Assembly: GCF_024679095.1 (NCBI RefSeq) | Contig: NW_026111663.1 | Coordinates: forward strand, 257,501-321,500 | DNA from: Eriocheir sinensis | Lineage: Eukaryota; Arthropoda; Malacostraca; Decapoda; Varunidae | Length of the DNA stretch: 64,000 nucleotides | Direction: 5' to 3' | Shown: piece after piece, positions 34,758 to 47,235 of the stretch | Position numbering within the stretch: the stretch's first letter is position 1 | How the letters are laid out: the number at the start of each line of letters is the position of its first letter | The notes under the pieces: generated by a model | Databases searched by the model: none | Seen by the model: only the letters and a program-made list of their open reading frames with translations | What the model was told of the DNA's origin: nothing | Position numbers and translations under genes: made by a program

Positions 34758-37072
34758 CATAGACTTCACAACTAGTTGACGGGAAATCTCTTCAGTCTTG
34801 GCGCGCTGGCTTCGCGTAAGGGGCCGATTGTTATGGCGACTTTCACTGCGACAACTCAAACACACTTTGCGTTCTTACTCCGAATTTAAGTGGAAACAGG
34901 ACGAAATCTTCAAGTTTTAGTGCATACAAGCAGGCAGGAGTGTCTCTAGAGTGATTTGGTCGAGGATTCAAGGTAACTTATATAAAATAGCACCATGCGT
35001 GCACTTTGAAAACGTTGTGTAAAAAATGGCAAATTTGCGTAACTTTAGGTTGAAATCTTTACGTAAAATGAATGATAACTGTAGGATAGTGAAGTCCACA
35101 GTTTTACGTATTAGGAAACAAGAAATGTACGTTTAGTTAGTGCCTACATGGCAACTCAGCTCAGTTCCCGCGTCGCCTAACTCGCCTTAGGCACGCAGTC
35201 AGCTGGCACTTCCCTCTGTAAAGGATTATCGCTGTCCTGCCTCTGTTTACTCTCCAAGTAAAGGACCTACAGCTATTCATCGTCTCTGTACCCTTCCCCA
35301 CAACTGCAAGGATCCAGAGGACGATACAAGAAGACACAGAAGGCAGTGGATCGAGTGGAAGTGACGGAGGAGACACAAGATATGAGGACGCCGCGACCCC
35401 GTGGAGTAAACTGTGGAGGAGCCGTACTACGCCATCAGTGCAGTGACTCAGTGTTGTGTGCAGTGCAGTGGTGTGTTCAGTGCAGTGTGGTAGTGAGGGG
35501 GCTGTTCACTACGTCCTACGGGGTCGAGTATGTGTGCATGGGGAAGGCCAACTCTGACCCGACTGAGCACTCTTTCGGCAAGCGCCGCACCATGTGCGGC
35601 GCCAACTACTGGACGAGCGTGCAGAACTTCATGGTGAGCAACAGGTTGGCCCAGCGCCTGCATTTGCTGAAGCTCGCCGGGTTCTTCCCCGGGGACGTGC
35701 AGGCCGACCTGGACCGGGCCAAGGCAGAGGAGAAGGAGGACGACGAGGTGATCTTGGCCCAGCTTGCCAGGGAGCTGGCCGACGACCAGCCGGACCCGCC
35801 GACGGACGAGTTGCTCCTCGCCGCGGTCGGCAACTACGCCGGCTACCTGGCCAGGAAGGTCCAGGCCAACTCCTCTGTGGCCGAGTGCTGCATGCAGGAG
35901 CTTGCCCAGCAGGAGGAGATGAAGATTACCGTGGAGCTCGAGAGGGGCGACCCGCCCTCTGTGATGTTCGACGCCCTGGTCGAGCTGGTCGACAGGGGAG
36001 AGCTGGAGACGGGCCGGGCGGTCCTGAAGCGGCCATCTCTCCCAATGGCCCACATGGCGTCCTTCGGGATGTCGCTGTGGGACTCCCTGATGTGCAGGGA
36101 GGACAAGAAGGAGCGCAGGTTGAGGTTCCTCCCTTGCCATGCGCCACAGGGACGGGTTCAGGCACCTCCTGGAGTTCCTGGCGGCCTCAGACCCGACCTT
36201 GCAGGGGTACAGGTGCCAGGGAGGGCACAACCTGGCCAACACCATCTTGCCGCACATCAGCAGGTCCCTCTTCAACTGTTTCGGTGCTAATTTCTCCAAG
36301 GACGTGACCTCAGAAGCGAGGAAGAACAAGGCCTTGAAGCAGCCGACCGGCAGGAAGAGGAGCAGTATCGAGGAGGGCAGGAAGGAGACGGCGAGGAACA
36401 GGGACGTGTACAAGTCCAGGAAACTGACCGGGGCCCACAAGTCATAGGCCAAAAACTAAAGTGATTTTTCAGGGACTAGGGCCAGATAGCCGTCATGACT
36501 TGCTGCGGCAATATTTTCATATGAATTCAACCAAAATAAGTTGTGATTGTATATAGAAAAATGAATATTTTGCTTTTGTTGAGTAAAATTAAGATGTTTC
36601 TGCATGCTTTCCTCAAGTATTAAGTTTCTAATGTGAAAATTAAGTGATTTATTAGATGTTAAAAACTTACGTAAAAAATTGCACTAAATAAAAAAAAAAT
36701 AAGTAGCTATTTCGGGCAAAAACTTATAAGATATGCTAAATATTGCTATTGATTCTGAAAATATAAGTGATTATCTCTGCATTTGGTGATGTTTGTGCAT
36801 CTAGCGTAAAATCTGAGGATTTTATAGCCTTTTTAAGTTTTGTTATACTTATATAAAAAACAATTAATCGGGATTTTATTAGGGAACGACTTTGAATTTT
36901 TTGATACCGCTGCTCATGGAGACTCATATATGCCTAAGGGAGGTGCCTGTTTTAGTTTCAGGTCGCTAGCTGCTTTGGTTTTGAAAATATTTAAATTTTA
37001 AATTTTTGAAAATCGGCCCCCTGCGAATCGGCCCCGCGCCCCGTTTCCCGTCAAGAGATTGTGAAGTCTATG
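34758..37072 (+). mobile_element. DNA transposon with 7-bp target duplication, P-like
   Basis: The ends are inverted repeats: CATAGACTTCACAA, four different bases, then TTGACGGGAAA, followed on both sides by a GGGGCCGATT block. ACATAAC flanks the unit on both sides (34751-34757 and 37073-37079). At 2315 bp it is short for an autonomous P-like element, in keeping with the partial transposase inside. The middle (35350-36440) is strongly GC-rich while the ends are AT-rich. Confidence 0.85.
35531..36447 (+). pseudogene. Transposase C-terminal part, P/THAP9-like
   Basis: The frame from an ATG at 35537 reads MGKANSDPTEHSFGKRRTMC, then GANYWTSVQNFMVSNRLAQR. The EH.FG..R...G pattern recalls the C-terminal region of P-element/THAP9 transposases. 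It continues with GYLARKVQANSSVAECCMQE (compare the GY.VRK...C..C pattern of that family) and ALVELVDRGELETGRAVL. A one-base frame change near 36135 leads to a second frame from 36139 (FRHLLEFLAASDPTLQGY, ISRSLFNCFGANFSKD) with a Lys/Arg-rich tail ending at the stop at 36445. The N-terminal THAP and catalytic core are absent. The superfamily is inferred from short motifs and could be wrong. Confidence 0.55.
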
Positions 37073-37099
37073 ACATAACTAAGAATGAGGAAAATGGAA

Positions 37100-39469
37100 G
37101 AAAACCAGTGTCTAATGGTGACCGTGTATACTCTATTGGTACCCCTGGGGGTGCTGGGCTTATAAGCCCAACGCTCAGTCTTCCCTTGTAGGGCTCCGTG
37201 GTGGGTGGGGGCGAAGGGGAGCGAATCTCCCAATATGAATATTTATGTCATCCAGTACTCACGACAGGTCTGGTCGGGGCACGAGAGCTTCCCTGCTCGG
37301 AACACACCCACCCCCTTCTCCTGGGGACCGCCAGAGTTGTGCAGACGAGACAAGAGCTTGTCGAGCCAGGTTCGGTGGAAATCTCCGGCGGGCTCTCCGT
37401 GTGGGTGCCTAGAATGTCCAGATCTTCTCGGATGATCAGCAACTACCCTATCTATCAGCTGAGTTCAGGAGGCTAAGGGTGGACATAGTGGGGCTCTTTG
37501 AGGCAGAGACCTGGACCAGGCGTGCGCTCAGGAGTATGCAGTTACAGTCTGAAGTTGGTTTGAAGTGCTTGGTACTTTGGAGGCCCCTGGAGAGTTGTGG
37601 GATACCTGTGAACGTGAAATTTTCAGAGTCGCTGATGAGTGCATTGAAGAGCGCCCGAAATCTAGGAGTGGCGTTGCCTCGAGGGAGACACTGGAGAATA
37701 CAGAGGAGAATCGTGCTGCCAGACTGGCTGGGGACGCGGAGCGATACAGGACTCTGTCAGGAAGGACTATAACTGTAAGATGTGGATGGGTACCCGACTC
37801 GAAGGGCCGAGTACTTTGGTCAGTTGTACACGGCAGAGACCTCAAACGGACAACTCTCCGCTGACGGCTGCTTATTCACCCATAGATGAAACGGAAGTGA
37901 GAGTGACTGTGAGGAAGCTGAAGGGTAGAAAGGCAGCTAGGATCTGTAATATAATATCGCAGAGATGTTGAAAGGTGGAGCTGAATCCGTTGGTTGCATG
38001 CGATGCTGTCTGCCGTGTGGCAGTCCGGTGTCATTCTTCTTGACCGGATAAGGGGGCTAGTTGTCCCTATCTGGAAAGGGAAAGGACTGCAACAATTACC
38101 GTGGTATTACACTGCTCAGTGTACCGAGCAAGGTGCTCGCGTATCTGCTGCTGATGCGAATTCGATCTCATCTGCTAAAGTTTCAGAGACCTGAGCAATC
38201 CGGGTTCATGCCCGCGGCAAGTCAACAATTGACCAGATCCTAGGACTTCGTGTCCTTGTGGAACGCCGACGTGAGTTTCGACAGGGGCTGCTCGCAGTCC
38301 ATTTTGATCTCAAGCAGGCTTTTGACTTGGACACTTGGTGCATCGTGAGGCACTCTCTGATACTCTACGGATCCGTGGGATTCCTGCAAGAATCACTGAC
38401 CTGATGACTGACCTTTACTCTGGAACTGAGAGTGCTATGACGTGAGGGGAAGGCGTTTCCGGCTTCTTCCTTATTAATTCAGTAGTGAGGCAGGGGTGCG
38501 TTCTTGTTTCATATTTTTTCAACACTTGCATGGACTGGGTTTTAGGTATTAGGTATTAGTTGCTGATCAAAGTCGTTGCAGAGCACCTGTTGGAAACATC
38601 AGGGTCACTTGTATTTGCTGACGATGCTCTACCCCTCGCGGAATCGCTGGAGGTCCTGGTGATGGCTCTCGAAGTGCTGCATGAGAAGGTTAAGCCTCTG
38701 GGACTGAAGGCCTCCCGGGCCAAAACAAAGGTCCAGTCGTTTAGAGGCTTGCTGGATGACAGTTCAGTCTGTCCATGCAAGTGGTGATGATGTCGATGTC
38801 ACCAAAAAGCTTCATATACCTTGGTAGCATAGTGCATAGCAATAGTGGGTTTCACTAGGAAGTCACTCGACGGATCGGGCTGGCCCACGGTGTTATGGAC
38901 TCGCTCATTACGAGTATATGGCGTTATCGATATCCGTGGTGACGGAGAAAGATTCGAAACTTTAAGTTACTAGTGATCCCTGCCTCACTGCATGGCTGTG
39001 AGACATTTACACTGAATAGCGACTCGGAGGGGCGTGTCGATGTCTTTGGTACCAAGTGCCTTCGCAGGATCATGAGGTATCACTGGGATGACTTTGTGTC
39101 GAACCAGCGACTACTCATGAAAGTGAATCGAGGCCTGTTACCAGTTTAGTCCGTGAACGCCAACTCCGGCTGCATGGGCACGTGTCAGGCATCCCGTACG
39201 TCGATCCTGTTCACAGGGTTCTTTTTGTACGAGACAACCCTGAGTGGAAGAGATCAATGTCCACGTCAATTGCCCACGTAACTCATGACTGGGGCAAGTC
39301 AGCCGATCCTCCCGGGAGGAACTTGGAATGGACTGTTCAGCTGCACGGGAGCTTGCTCGGGAGAGCTGCCGGGAGTATGGCCGGCAAGTGAGTGAAGCAA
39401 CGCGCCTTCGGGCATATGCTCCCCATTAGTTAGTAATAAAGTAGCCATAAGATAATAAATGAATAAATG

Positions 39470-39470
<1 letters not shown>
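37100..39470 (+). mobile_element. RTE-like LINE relic
   Basis: Plus-strand non-LTR element starting just outside the P-like transposon. It shows an endonuclease N-terminal segment (LSAEFRRLRVDIVGLFEAE near 37455), the spacer (ECIEERPKSRSG, ENRAARLAGDAERY), RT pieces (DCNNYRGITLLSVPSKVL near 38079, SHLLKFQRPEQSGFMP, VRQGCVL near 38489, FADDALPLAESLEVL near 38614) and the C-terminal domain (CLRRIMRYHWDDFVSNQRLL near 39060). It ends in an AATGAATAA-type repeated tail (39455-39485). There are many frameshifts and stops, and the endonuclease is mostly lost. Clade assignment is tentative. Confidence 0.75.
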
Positions 39471-41783
<2,313 letters not shown>

Positions 41784-41784
41784 T

Positions 41785-42966
41785 GCCTCCATTTCAGCTC
41801 ACAAAAACATGGCAAGGAAGGGTCATTCCCCTATTCGCACACGAGGGCGGCAGGCGAGGGGACGTCGAGGTAAATCGTGTGTGAATGCGCGCGACTGTAC
41901 GCAGAGGAACCCAAAAAACCCTTGCGACCGTTCGCGATGAACGCAGTGCCTGGCGATTATTGCGCGACCGCCCCTCGTGTAGCCGCTGGACGACGCACCC
42001 ATGGTCGAGAAAACGTCGAGGGCACGTCGCTGTACGACCCCTCATAGGCAAATGGGAGGGCCCCTCAACCTAGCCGTATAGTGCCCACCTGTCCCGCAAG
42101 GAAGTCAGTCACGCGCCCTGAATAGCCTGTACAAGTTCATCAACAAGAAAACCCTATGGGATCCACAACTCGTCAAAGATATAATCGGATGTGAGTGCGA
42201 GCGTACTGACTGGCAGTGTTGCCACTAAGAAGTAGTACCAGTCTGCACCAGTAAAGATTACCAAATGAGAACAAAACGTACCAGATTATGTAATAATAAA
42301 AATATATACTGGTCTACATACCTATAGAAATGTAAATCTATCCCCTCAAGGGTTGCTGGTGTTGAACACTAACGAAGTGCATGACAGGACATCAATGTAA
42401 CGACTTACGACACTATTCGTATTATTTCCACAATGTATAGAACATAAATACCATATCTATTTAGTACCAGATCTAGTGGAAGTCGTATTTCTACACCCAA
42501 AATTACCAAATTTGGTAAGTTCGTAACAAAAACGGAAACACGGCTGACTGATGGGTCGCGCGCCCACGGATTTTAAACCCTCCAGCTCGCTCGCTGCCAC
42601 CTCGCTTTCCGAGGCACCGTCGCTGCCATACCCATGATGTACAAAGTCGCTCTCATATAAGCGAGCATACACCGCGACCCTTTGCGTTTGACTAGGGTAT
42701 GCGAGCGCATATTGCGATGGTCTCTTGCCTAGCCGTGCGAATAATCATGCGATTTTGGCCAATATCGCAGACTTCTGCGGACTTTTTGAACATTCCAAAA
42801 TGTTCGCGCGACGGACCGGCACCCGCGAGTAGCGCGAACTTTATCGCGCGACTACTGCTACTAATCGCGGGGACGTCGCTACAATGACGAGCGTATATGT
42901 CGATTTCGGAAATTTTCAAAATCGCCAACCGTCGCAGAGCGAAATCGCGGATGTGTGACGCCAGCA
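41785..42966. mobile_element. Harbinger-type element C, left end missing
   Basis: It begins with the family's left interior (TTGCCTCCATTTCAGCTCAC, AGGCGAGGGGACGTCGAGGT) and ends with the right interior and a terminal repeat closing GTGTGACGCCAGCA at 42966. The middle (42060-42540) is not shared with elements A or B and is not recognised. No transposase is present. Confidence 0.7.
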
Positions 42967-43378
42967 TCATGCTGGGCTCCCACTTTGGCAATTTCGGGCT
43001 GCGATGCTCTGCGATGGGTGAAACTTCCCGAATCGAGCGAGATGAGCATGAAGTGGAGCGACCCTGAGCGACAACCACTACATAACGACCCACAACGACA
43101 TAGCGAGGGAGGGTCGCACGCCTACGCTCGCCGACACCGCAGACGAAGGCGACTGACAAGGGGGCGTCGAGCGGGTGGCGCACGACTGTTTGACGATTAC
43201 GAGAGACAATGCGCGTTCATGGGATTAAAATCGTACGACTATCGCACCACATACACGATGGCTGCTCGCCATGAACGATGGCCTGACGACCAGAGATCGA
43301 CCGTCGATCGTTGAACGAACGACACCACAACGACGTCGAGGGAGCGTCGTTGGGACGACGCAGGTAGGAGTGCCAGCA

Positions 43379-43385
43379 TATAAAA
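43379..43385 (+). promoter_or_regulatory. Possible TATA box of the element D transposase
   Basis: TATAAAA in a GC-rich setting, 130 bases upstream of the transposase ATG at 43516. Confidence 0.45.
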
Positions 43386-43515
43386 TGAGGCCATCCCACC
43401 TGCCCTGCACTTACTGTAAGTCTACAGCCTCCAGAGCGTCGCAACCACCACGAGTTTTCTGTAATACATTACACCCACACTCATCAGGAGGGATCCAGAA
43501 CCAGTGAGATACATC

Positions 43516-43903
43516 ATGGACTTTGAATACACACATACAGTCACTATATACACCCTTGTGAAGAGGATGAGGAAGCATGGTAAGAAGCGGCCGAAGGAAC
43601 GCAGTGTGTGGATTCGGTCATACCTGAGAAGGCATAGCACCCATGGACACTATGACAACCTCATGAGGGAGTTGGGACAAGAAGACCCAAAGCTGTTTAG
43701 GAACTTCCTCCGGGTGGACAAGGAAATGTTCAAGGAGATCGTGGAGTGGGTGCAGCCAGCCACATATCCAAAAAGAGAAGACCTTTATGAGGGACCCCCT
43801 GGACGTTGGCCTGCGCGTTGCAATTACCCTGAGGTACCTGGCTACTGGCAACAGCTACAAGAACTTGGGCTACGGTTTCCGTGTTGCACCCAACACCATC
43901 TGA
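43516..43903 (+). pseudogene. Harbinger transposase N-terminal fragment
   Basis: It starts MDFEYTHTVTIYTLVKRMRK and continues RSVWIRSYLRRHSTHGHYDN, LMRELGQEDPKLFRNFLRVD and KEMFKEIVEWVQP. This is the conserved N-terminal region of PIF/Harbinger (HARBI1-type) transposases. A one-base loss in an A-run near 43770 shifts the frame. The conserved VAITLRYLATGNSYKNLGYG segment continues in the next frame to a stop at 43901. The DDE catalytic domain is missing, so the fragment would be a DNA-binding-only product at best. The other Harbinger transposase (7379-12157) keeps only the C-terminal half. Confidence 0.85.
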
Positions 43904-43910
43904 ACACCAT

Positions 43911-44018
43911 GTGAAGAAGGGTGTCCAATGGGCGTCTGTGAAGAAGGGTGTCCAATGGGCATCTGTGAAGAAGGGTGGCCAATGGGCGTCTGTGAAGAAG
44001 GGCGTACAATGGGCGTCT
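43911..44018. repeat. 27-bp minisatellite, four units
   Basis: GTGAAGAAGGGTGTCCAATG followed by GGCGTCT, four copies with single-base variants. In one plus frame it encodes VKKGVQWAS repeats. It starts right where the transposase fragment stops. Confidence 0.95.
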
Positions 44019-44504
44019 GTGAGCTGGAGTACACGTCGTGGTAGTCGAGCGAACAATGGCGAGTACCCCCTTGCCGCGCTCAAATTTACATCGTTCGGTA
44101 TGCTACGTCCCGGCAGCATCGCTGCCAAGCCCACGACGCTCAGCGTCGCTCGGTCAAGGGCGATTATCACGATTTCCATCGCTTGACATCGCACCACAAT
44201 CCTTGTACTACCCACGAGCCGCAGCGCTGTCGTGCGATATAGGACATCGCGCAAAGTTCCCCGATTCCTTTGAACCTGCCAAAGCAATCGCAGGTGTTCT
44301 GCGATGTCTTTCTCCACGGTGATGTTGTGCGATGCCGTCTAGCGATGTAGGTGATTGATCGAGCAGACAGTGCGAGTATGCCGATTCCAACATTTTTTAT
44401 GGCGATTTGGGAAATTTAGCCCATCGCAGAGCACCGCAGCCCGAAATCGCCAAAGAGGGAGCCCAGCATTATTCTAGAAACAACTCTTAACAAAAAGGGC
44501 TCTA

Positions 44505-44992
44505 TAGTCTGTTCGGAGCATGAAGGCGGTTCAAGGTGTGGCAGATTCCAGAATTCCCATGAGTGCAGCTCTGCCAGTTCGACCGCCAATTATCAGCTTA
44601 GCACTCTCTCCCGGCCTACCCACCCACAACCCACCTGTTTATCTCTCTCTCTCTCTCTCCCTCTCTCTCCCTCTCGACCCGGGGGAGGGACCTAGGGGGA
44701 CAACCGACCACCACCACCACTACCAACACCGCAACGTGGCAACATGGGAAAAAATCTCTGCCACATGTCATAGAATTTATACAAATCCTTGTTATAATCC
44801 TAAACATCGACACTCATTGTACTATGTAGCTTCCTTTACTATTTACAGAATATATAAAATATCGCTTTCAAATAGCACATGGATGGGAAATAAGAGAGAG
44901 ACGCATGTACGAAGGCTGATTTGGCAGCAAGGGTAGAGGTAAACGACGATACCAGCTCCACCCTGAACCGCCTTCTTGCTCTGAACAGACTT
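44505..44992. mobile_element. 488-bp MITE flanked by TA
   Basis: Inverted ends .AGTCTGTTC.GAGCA.GAAG and GCGGTTCA.GGTG at both sides, each next to TA (44503-44504 and 44993-44994). The interior includes a CT-rich tract (44645-44674) and no long coding frame of note. The TA flank suggests Tc1/mariner-type mobilisation. Confidence 0.7.
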
Positions 44993-45030
44993 TAGTAAGC
45001 CAGGTCTCAAAAGAGTTTGACCGTCAAGGC

Positions 45031-45830
45031 CAGGTGAGGGCAACCTCCGGCCATATCCGGCCCACGAATGCCTAGCGTCCGGCTCGCCACCCTGCTAGGC
45101 ATTAACATTGCAATCGGGCCCGCGAAACCCAACAACAAAAATCCTGCTAAACAGCATATGCTGACAAAGGCTGTTTGGCAACCATTTATTCCTCGCCTCA
45201 CTTCGCAAGATTTGCCAGGTCGGTCCTTTTGAAGACAATCTGTCCTTTTGAGATCTGGTTGTCCTTTTTAAATTAAGCAAAAAGTGGAGGCTGTAACTTT
45301 CTTAACATAGGGCCATGCTGTCTCTTGTGTGCGACATGAAGCTGGAGCGCCACTTTCCTCCATCAGAAGAATATTCCTCACGCCCTTCAATTTGACCCGC
45401 AATGGCTGCTCTGGACGCCTTCATTGCAAAGCTACAAGGCAAAGACATTCTCGTGACAGACATGCTCGCACACAGCATCGCGCTCAGTTATCTGAAGTTA
45501 TGTTTGCGTATTTTCCTTGCCTTTCTGCTTGTACCCCTGGCGACGTAAACCAGGAGACTTGTGATAATGTTGTCGCTTCCCTGCTCGAGAAATTCGCATT
45601 TCATTTCGCAGGAGTCAGGCCGCCGGCTCCGGACTTCAAGCTGTTCACCACACCCTTTCACTTCCCTGCGGAGGATCCCCCTGCCCTACTACAGATGGAG
45701 TTAGTGGAACTACTGTGCAACGGTGAAATCAGGGCGAAGTTTCGTACCTCTTCTCCACTGTCCATTGTCCATGACCTTGATATCCCTTCTAGTGATTTCC
45801 CAAAATACATTGTGCATGTTTAACGCATCG
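45031..45830 (+). mobile_element. hAT element relic (ZBED/GTF2IRD2-like)
   Basis: The left end CAGGTGAGGGCAACCTCCGG and its CCGGCCCACG-rich continuation look like the terminus of vertebrate and invertebrate hAT elements of the CAG.GGTGGGCAA class. Coding remains appear at 45403 (MAALDAFIAKLQGKDILVTD, matching the LQGKD motif of this transposase group). A second piece in another frame is at 45640-45760 (LFTTPFHFP, LLQMELVELLCNGEIRAKFR, matching the L..EL..L.C...L..KF block). No right terminus is visible, because the sequence runs into a TTA microsatellite at ~45879. Confidence 0.65.
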
Positions 45831-45877
45831 AAGCCATGTGTAGAAGCAACTGCTGTTGCAAACTGCTCATTTCCAAA

Positions 45878-45878
<1 letters not shown>

Positions 45879-45939
<61 letters not shown>

Positions 45940-45962
45940 TGTTATTATTTTTATTTTTATCA

Positions 45963-45993
<31 letters not shown>

Positions 45994-46097
45994 TATTATT
46001 TTTATTATTACAATTATTATTAGTATTATTATTACTATTAGTAGTAGTAGTAGTAGTATTACTAGTAGTAGTAGTAGTAGTAATAGTAGTAGTAACA
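45879..46097. repeat. (TTA)n / (GTA)n microsatellite
   Basis: About 150 bases of TTA-type repeat followed by ~65 bases of GTA-type repeat, directly left of the pogo element. Leucine- or serine-rich frames here are artefacts. Confidence 0.95.
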
Positions 46098-46100
46098 GTA

Positions 46101-46575
46101 GACCGGGGCCGGTTGTCACACGGGTTGGTTGTCACAAGTGTTGTATTTTCGGTCAATAGAGGGCATCAGCAGTGTAACCACTGTTGCCATTTATATGCAG
46201 TCTGCCACATGTCCTGAGCTCCATCAGTAGTCCGTGATTCTGTATGCCTAATTCGTGGTGATATTAAATAATAATAATACATTGATATCCTACTATAACA
46301 AGTGCTTTCTGTGAATTTTCGCAAGTTTTTCTACTTTTTGCCCTGGTAAGTTAATTTCTGACATGCCACTATATTTGTCACTATAAGTAACTGCCTATAG
46401 ACAAAGAAGCTGTAACTACTGTGTTGAATAGATATACATTGTTGCTTCAAAATAGCATATAATTGATTTTTGCTTAACAGCATGTTTGATCTGTTTACAT
46501 CAATAACTGTACAAAACTCTGTTGGGGCTGGTTGACACAGAGCATGTGGGGTTGTCACATGTGACAATCAACCCC
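46101..46575. promoter_or_regulatory. Left subterminal repeat set with palindrome
   Basis: Motif GGGG..GGTTGTCACA at 46105 and 46121, a variant at 46524, and a palindrome GGGGTTGTCACATGTGACAA then TCAACCCC at 46548-46575. These are likely transposase-binding sites, by analogy with other DNA transposons. Confidence 0.7.
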
Positions 46576-47235
46576 AATAACAGAATAGCATCATACTATT
46601 CATGATATGAAATGTAATCTTAGATTTCGCCCATTTTGGTATGTTTGGAAAAGTGTATGGGTTCGTTTTAGTTATCTCCTGGCATTTTATCATAAAAAAA
46701 ACATGTTCAGCGTAGCCTATTCTAAATACCAATATGAATTTTTCTTTTCATTTTCAACAAGGATGTGTTAGGTAAGGATGTAGGTCTATGGGTTAGGCTA
46801 ATGTACAAAATGCTAGCACTAGACCTAGCTTAACTTGGTAATAGCTTGGCTACCTGAATGAGCTTCTATCTGCCCATCCAGGTAGCCATCAGTTGTTCCT
46901 TAGAGGGTGTAGTTCACAACTTAGTAGGATGTGTCATACTACGGTGTTTGCCCCCTACTAAGAAGAATGAGGCATTCTAGGATACGTTGGGTAGGGATCC
47001 CTGATATCTTTGATCTTGACTTAGCCCAATGAACGAGTAGCTATAGTTTTTTTTTTTGTGTGTGTAAAAAGAAAAGAAATAAATTTAATTGGACATGTTT
47101 CACTGGGTATTTAGAACATGCTAAACACGATGGTATACTTTATTTTGTGATGAAATAAGTAGAAATAACTAAAACACTTTTCCAAACTTTATTACTCTTA
47201 TTTTTGTCATTTCAGGTAGGCTACTTGTGGCAGTG

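Larger units (their letters stand above)
42970..44468 (+). mobile_element. Harbinger element D with partial transposase
   Basis: Terminal inverted repeats of ~65 bp: TGCTGGGCTCCC.CTTTGGC then ATTTCGGGCTGCG.TGCTCTG, then CGATGGG. The flanks are TCA (left) and TTA (right), a TWA-type duplication with one change. The unit is 1499 bp and contains the start of a Harbinger transposase gene plus a 27-bp minisatellite. It abuts the right end of element C. The terminal heptamer TGCTGGG is the same as in elements A to C, but the inner terminal repeat differs, so D is a related sister family. Confidence 0.88.

Noticed and set aside
35448..36452. 334-codon minus-strand frame across the GC-rich core
   Set aside because: GC-rich shadow frame; the plus-strand product carries the transposase-like motifs.
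45710..46217. Leu-, Ser- or Asn-rich frames that look like low-complexity proteins
   Set aside because: Translation of TTA/GTA microsatellite between the hAT relic and the pogo element.
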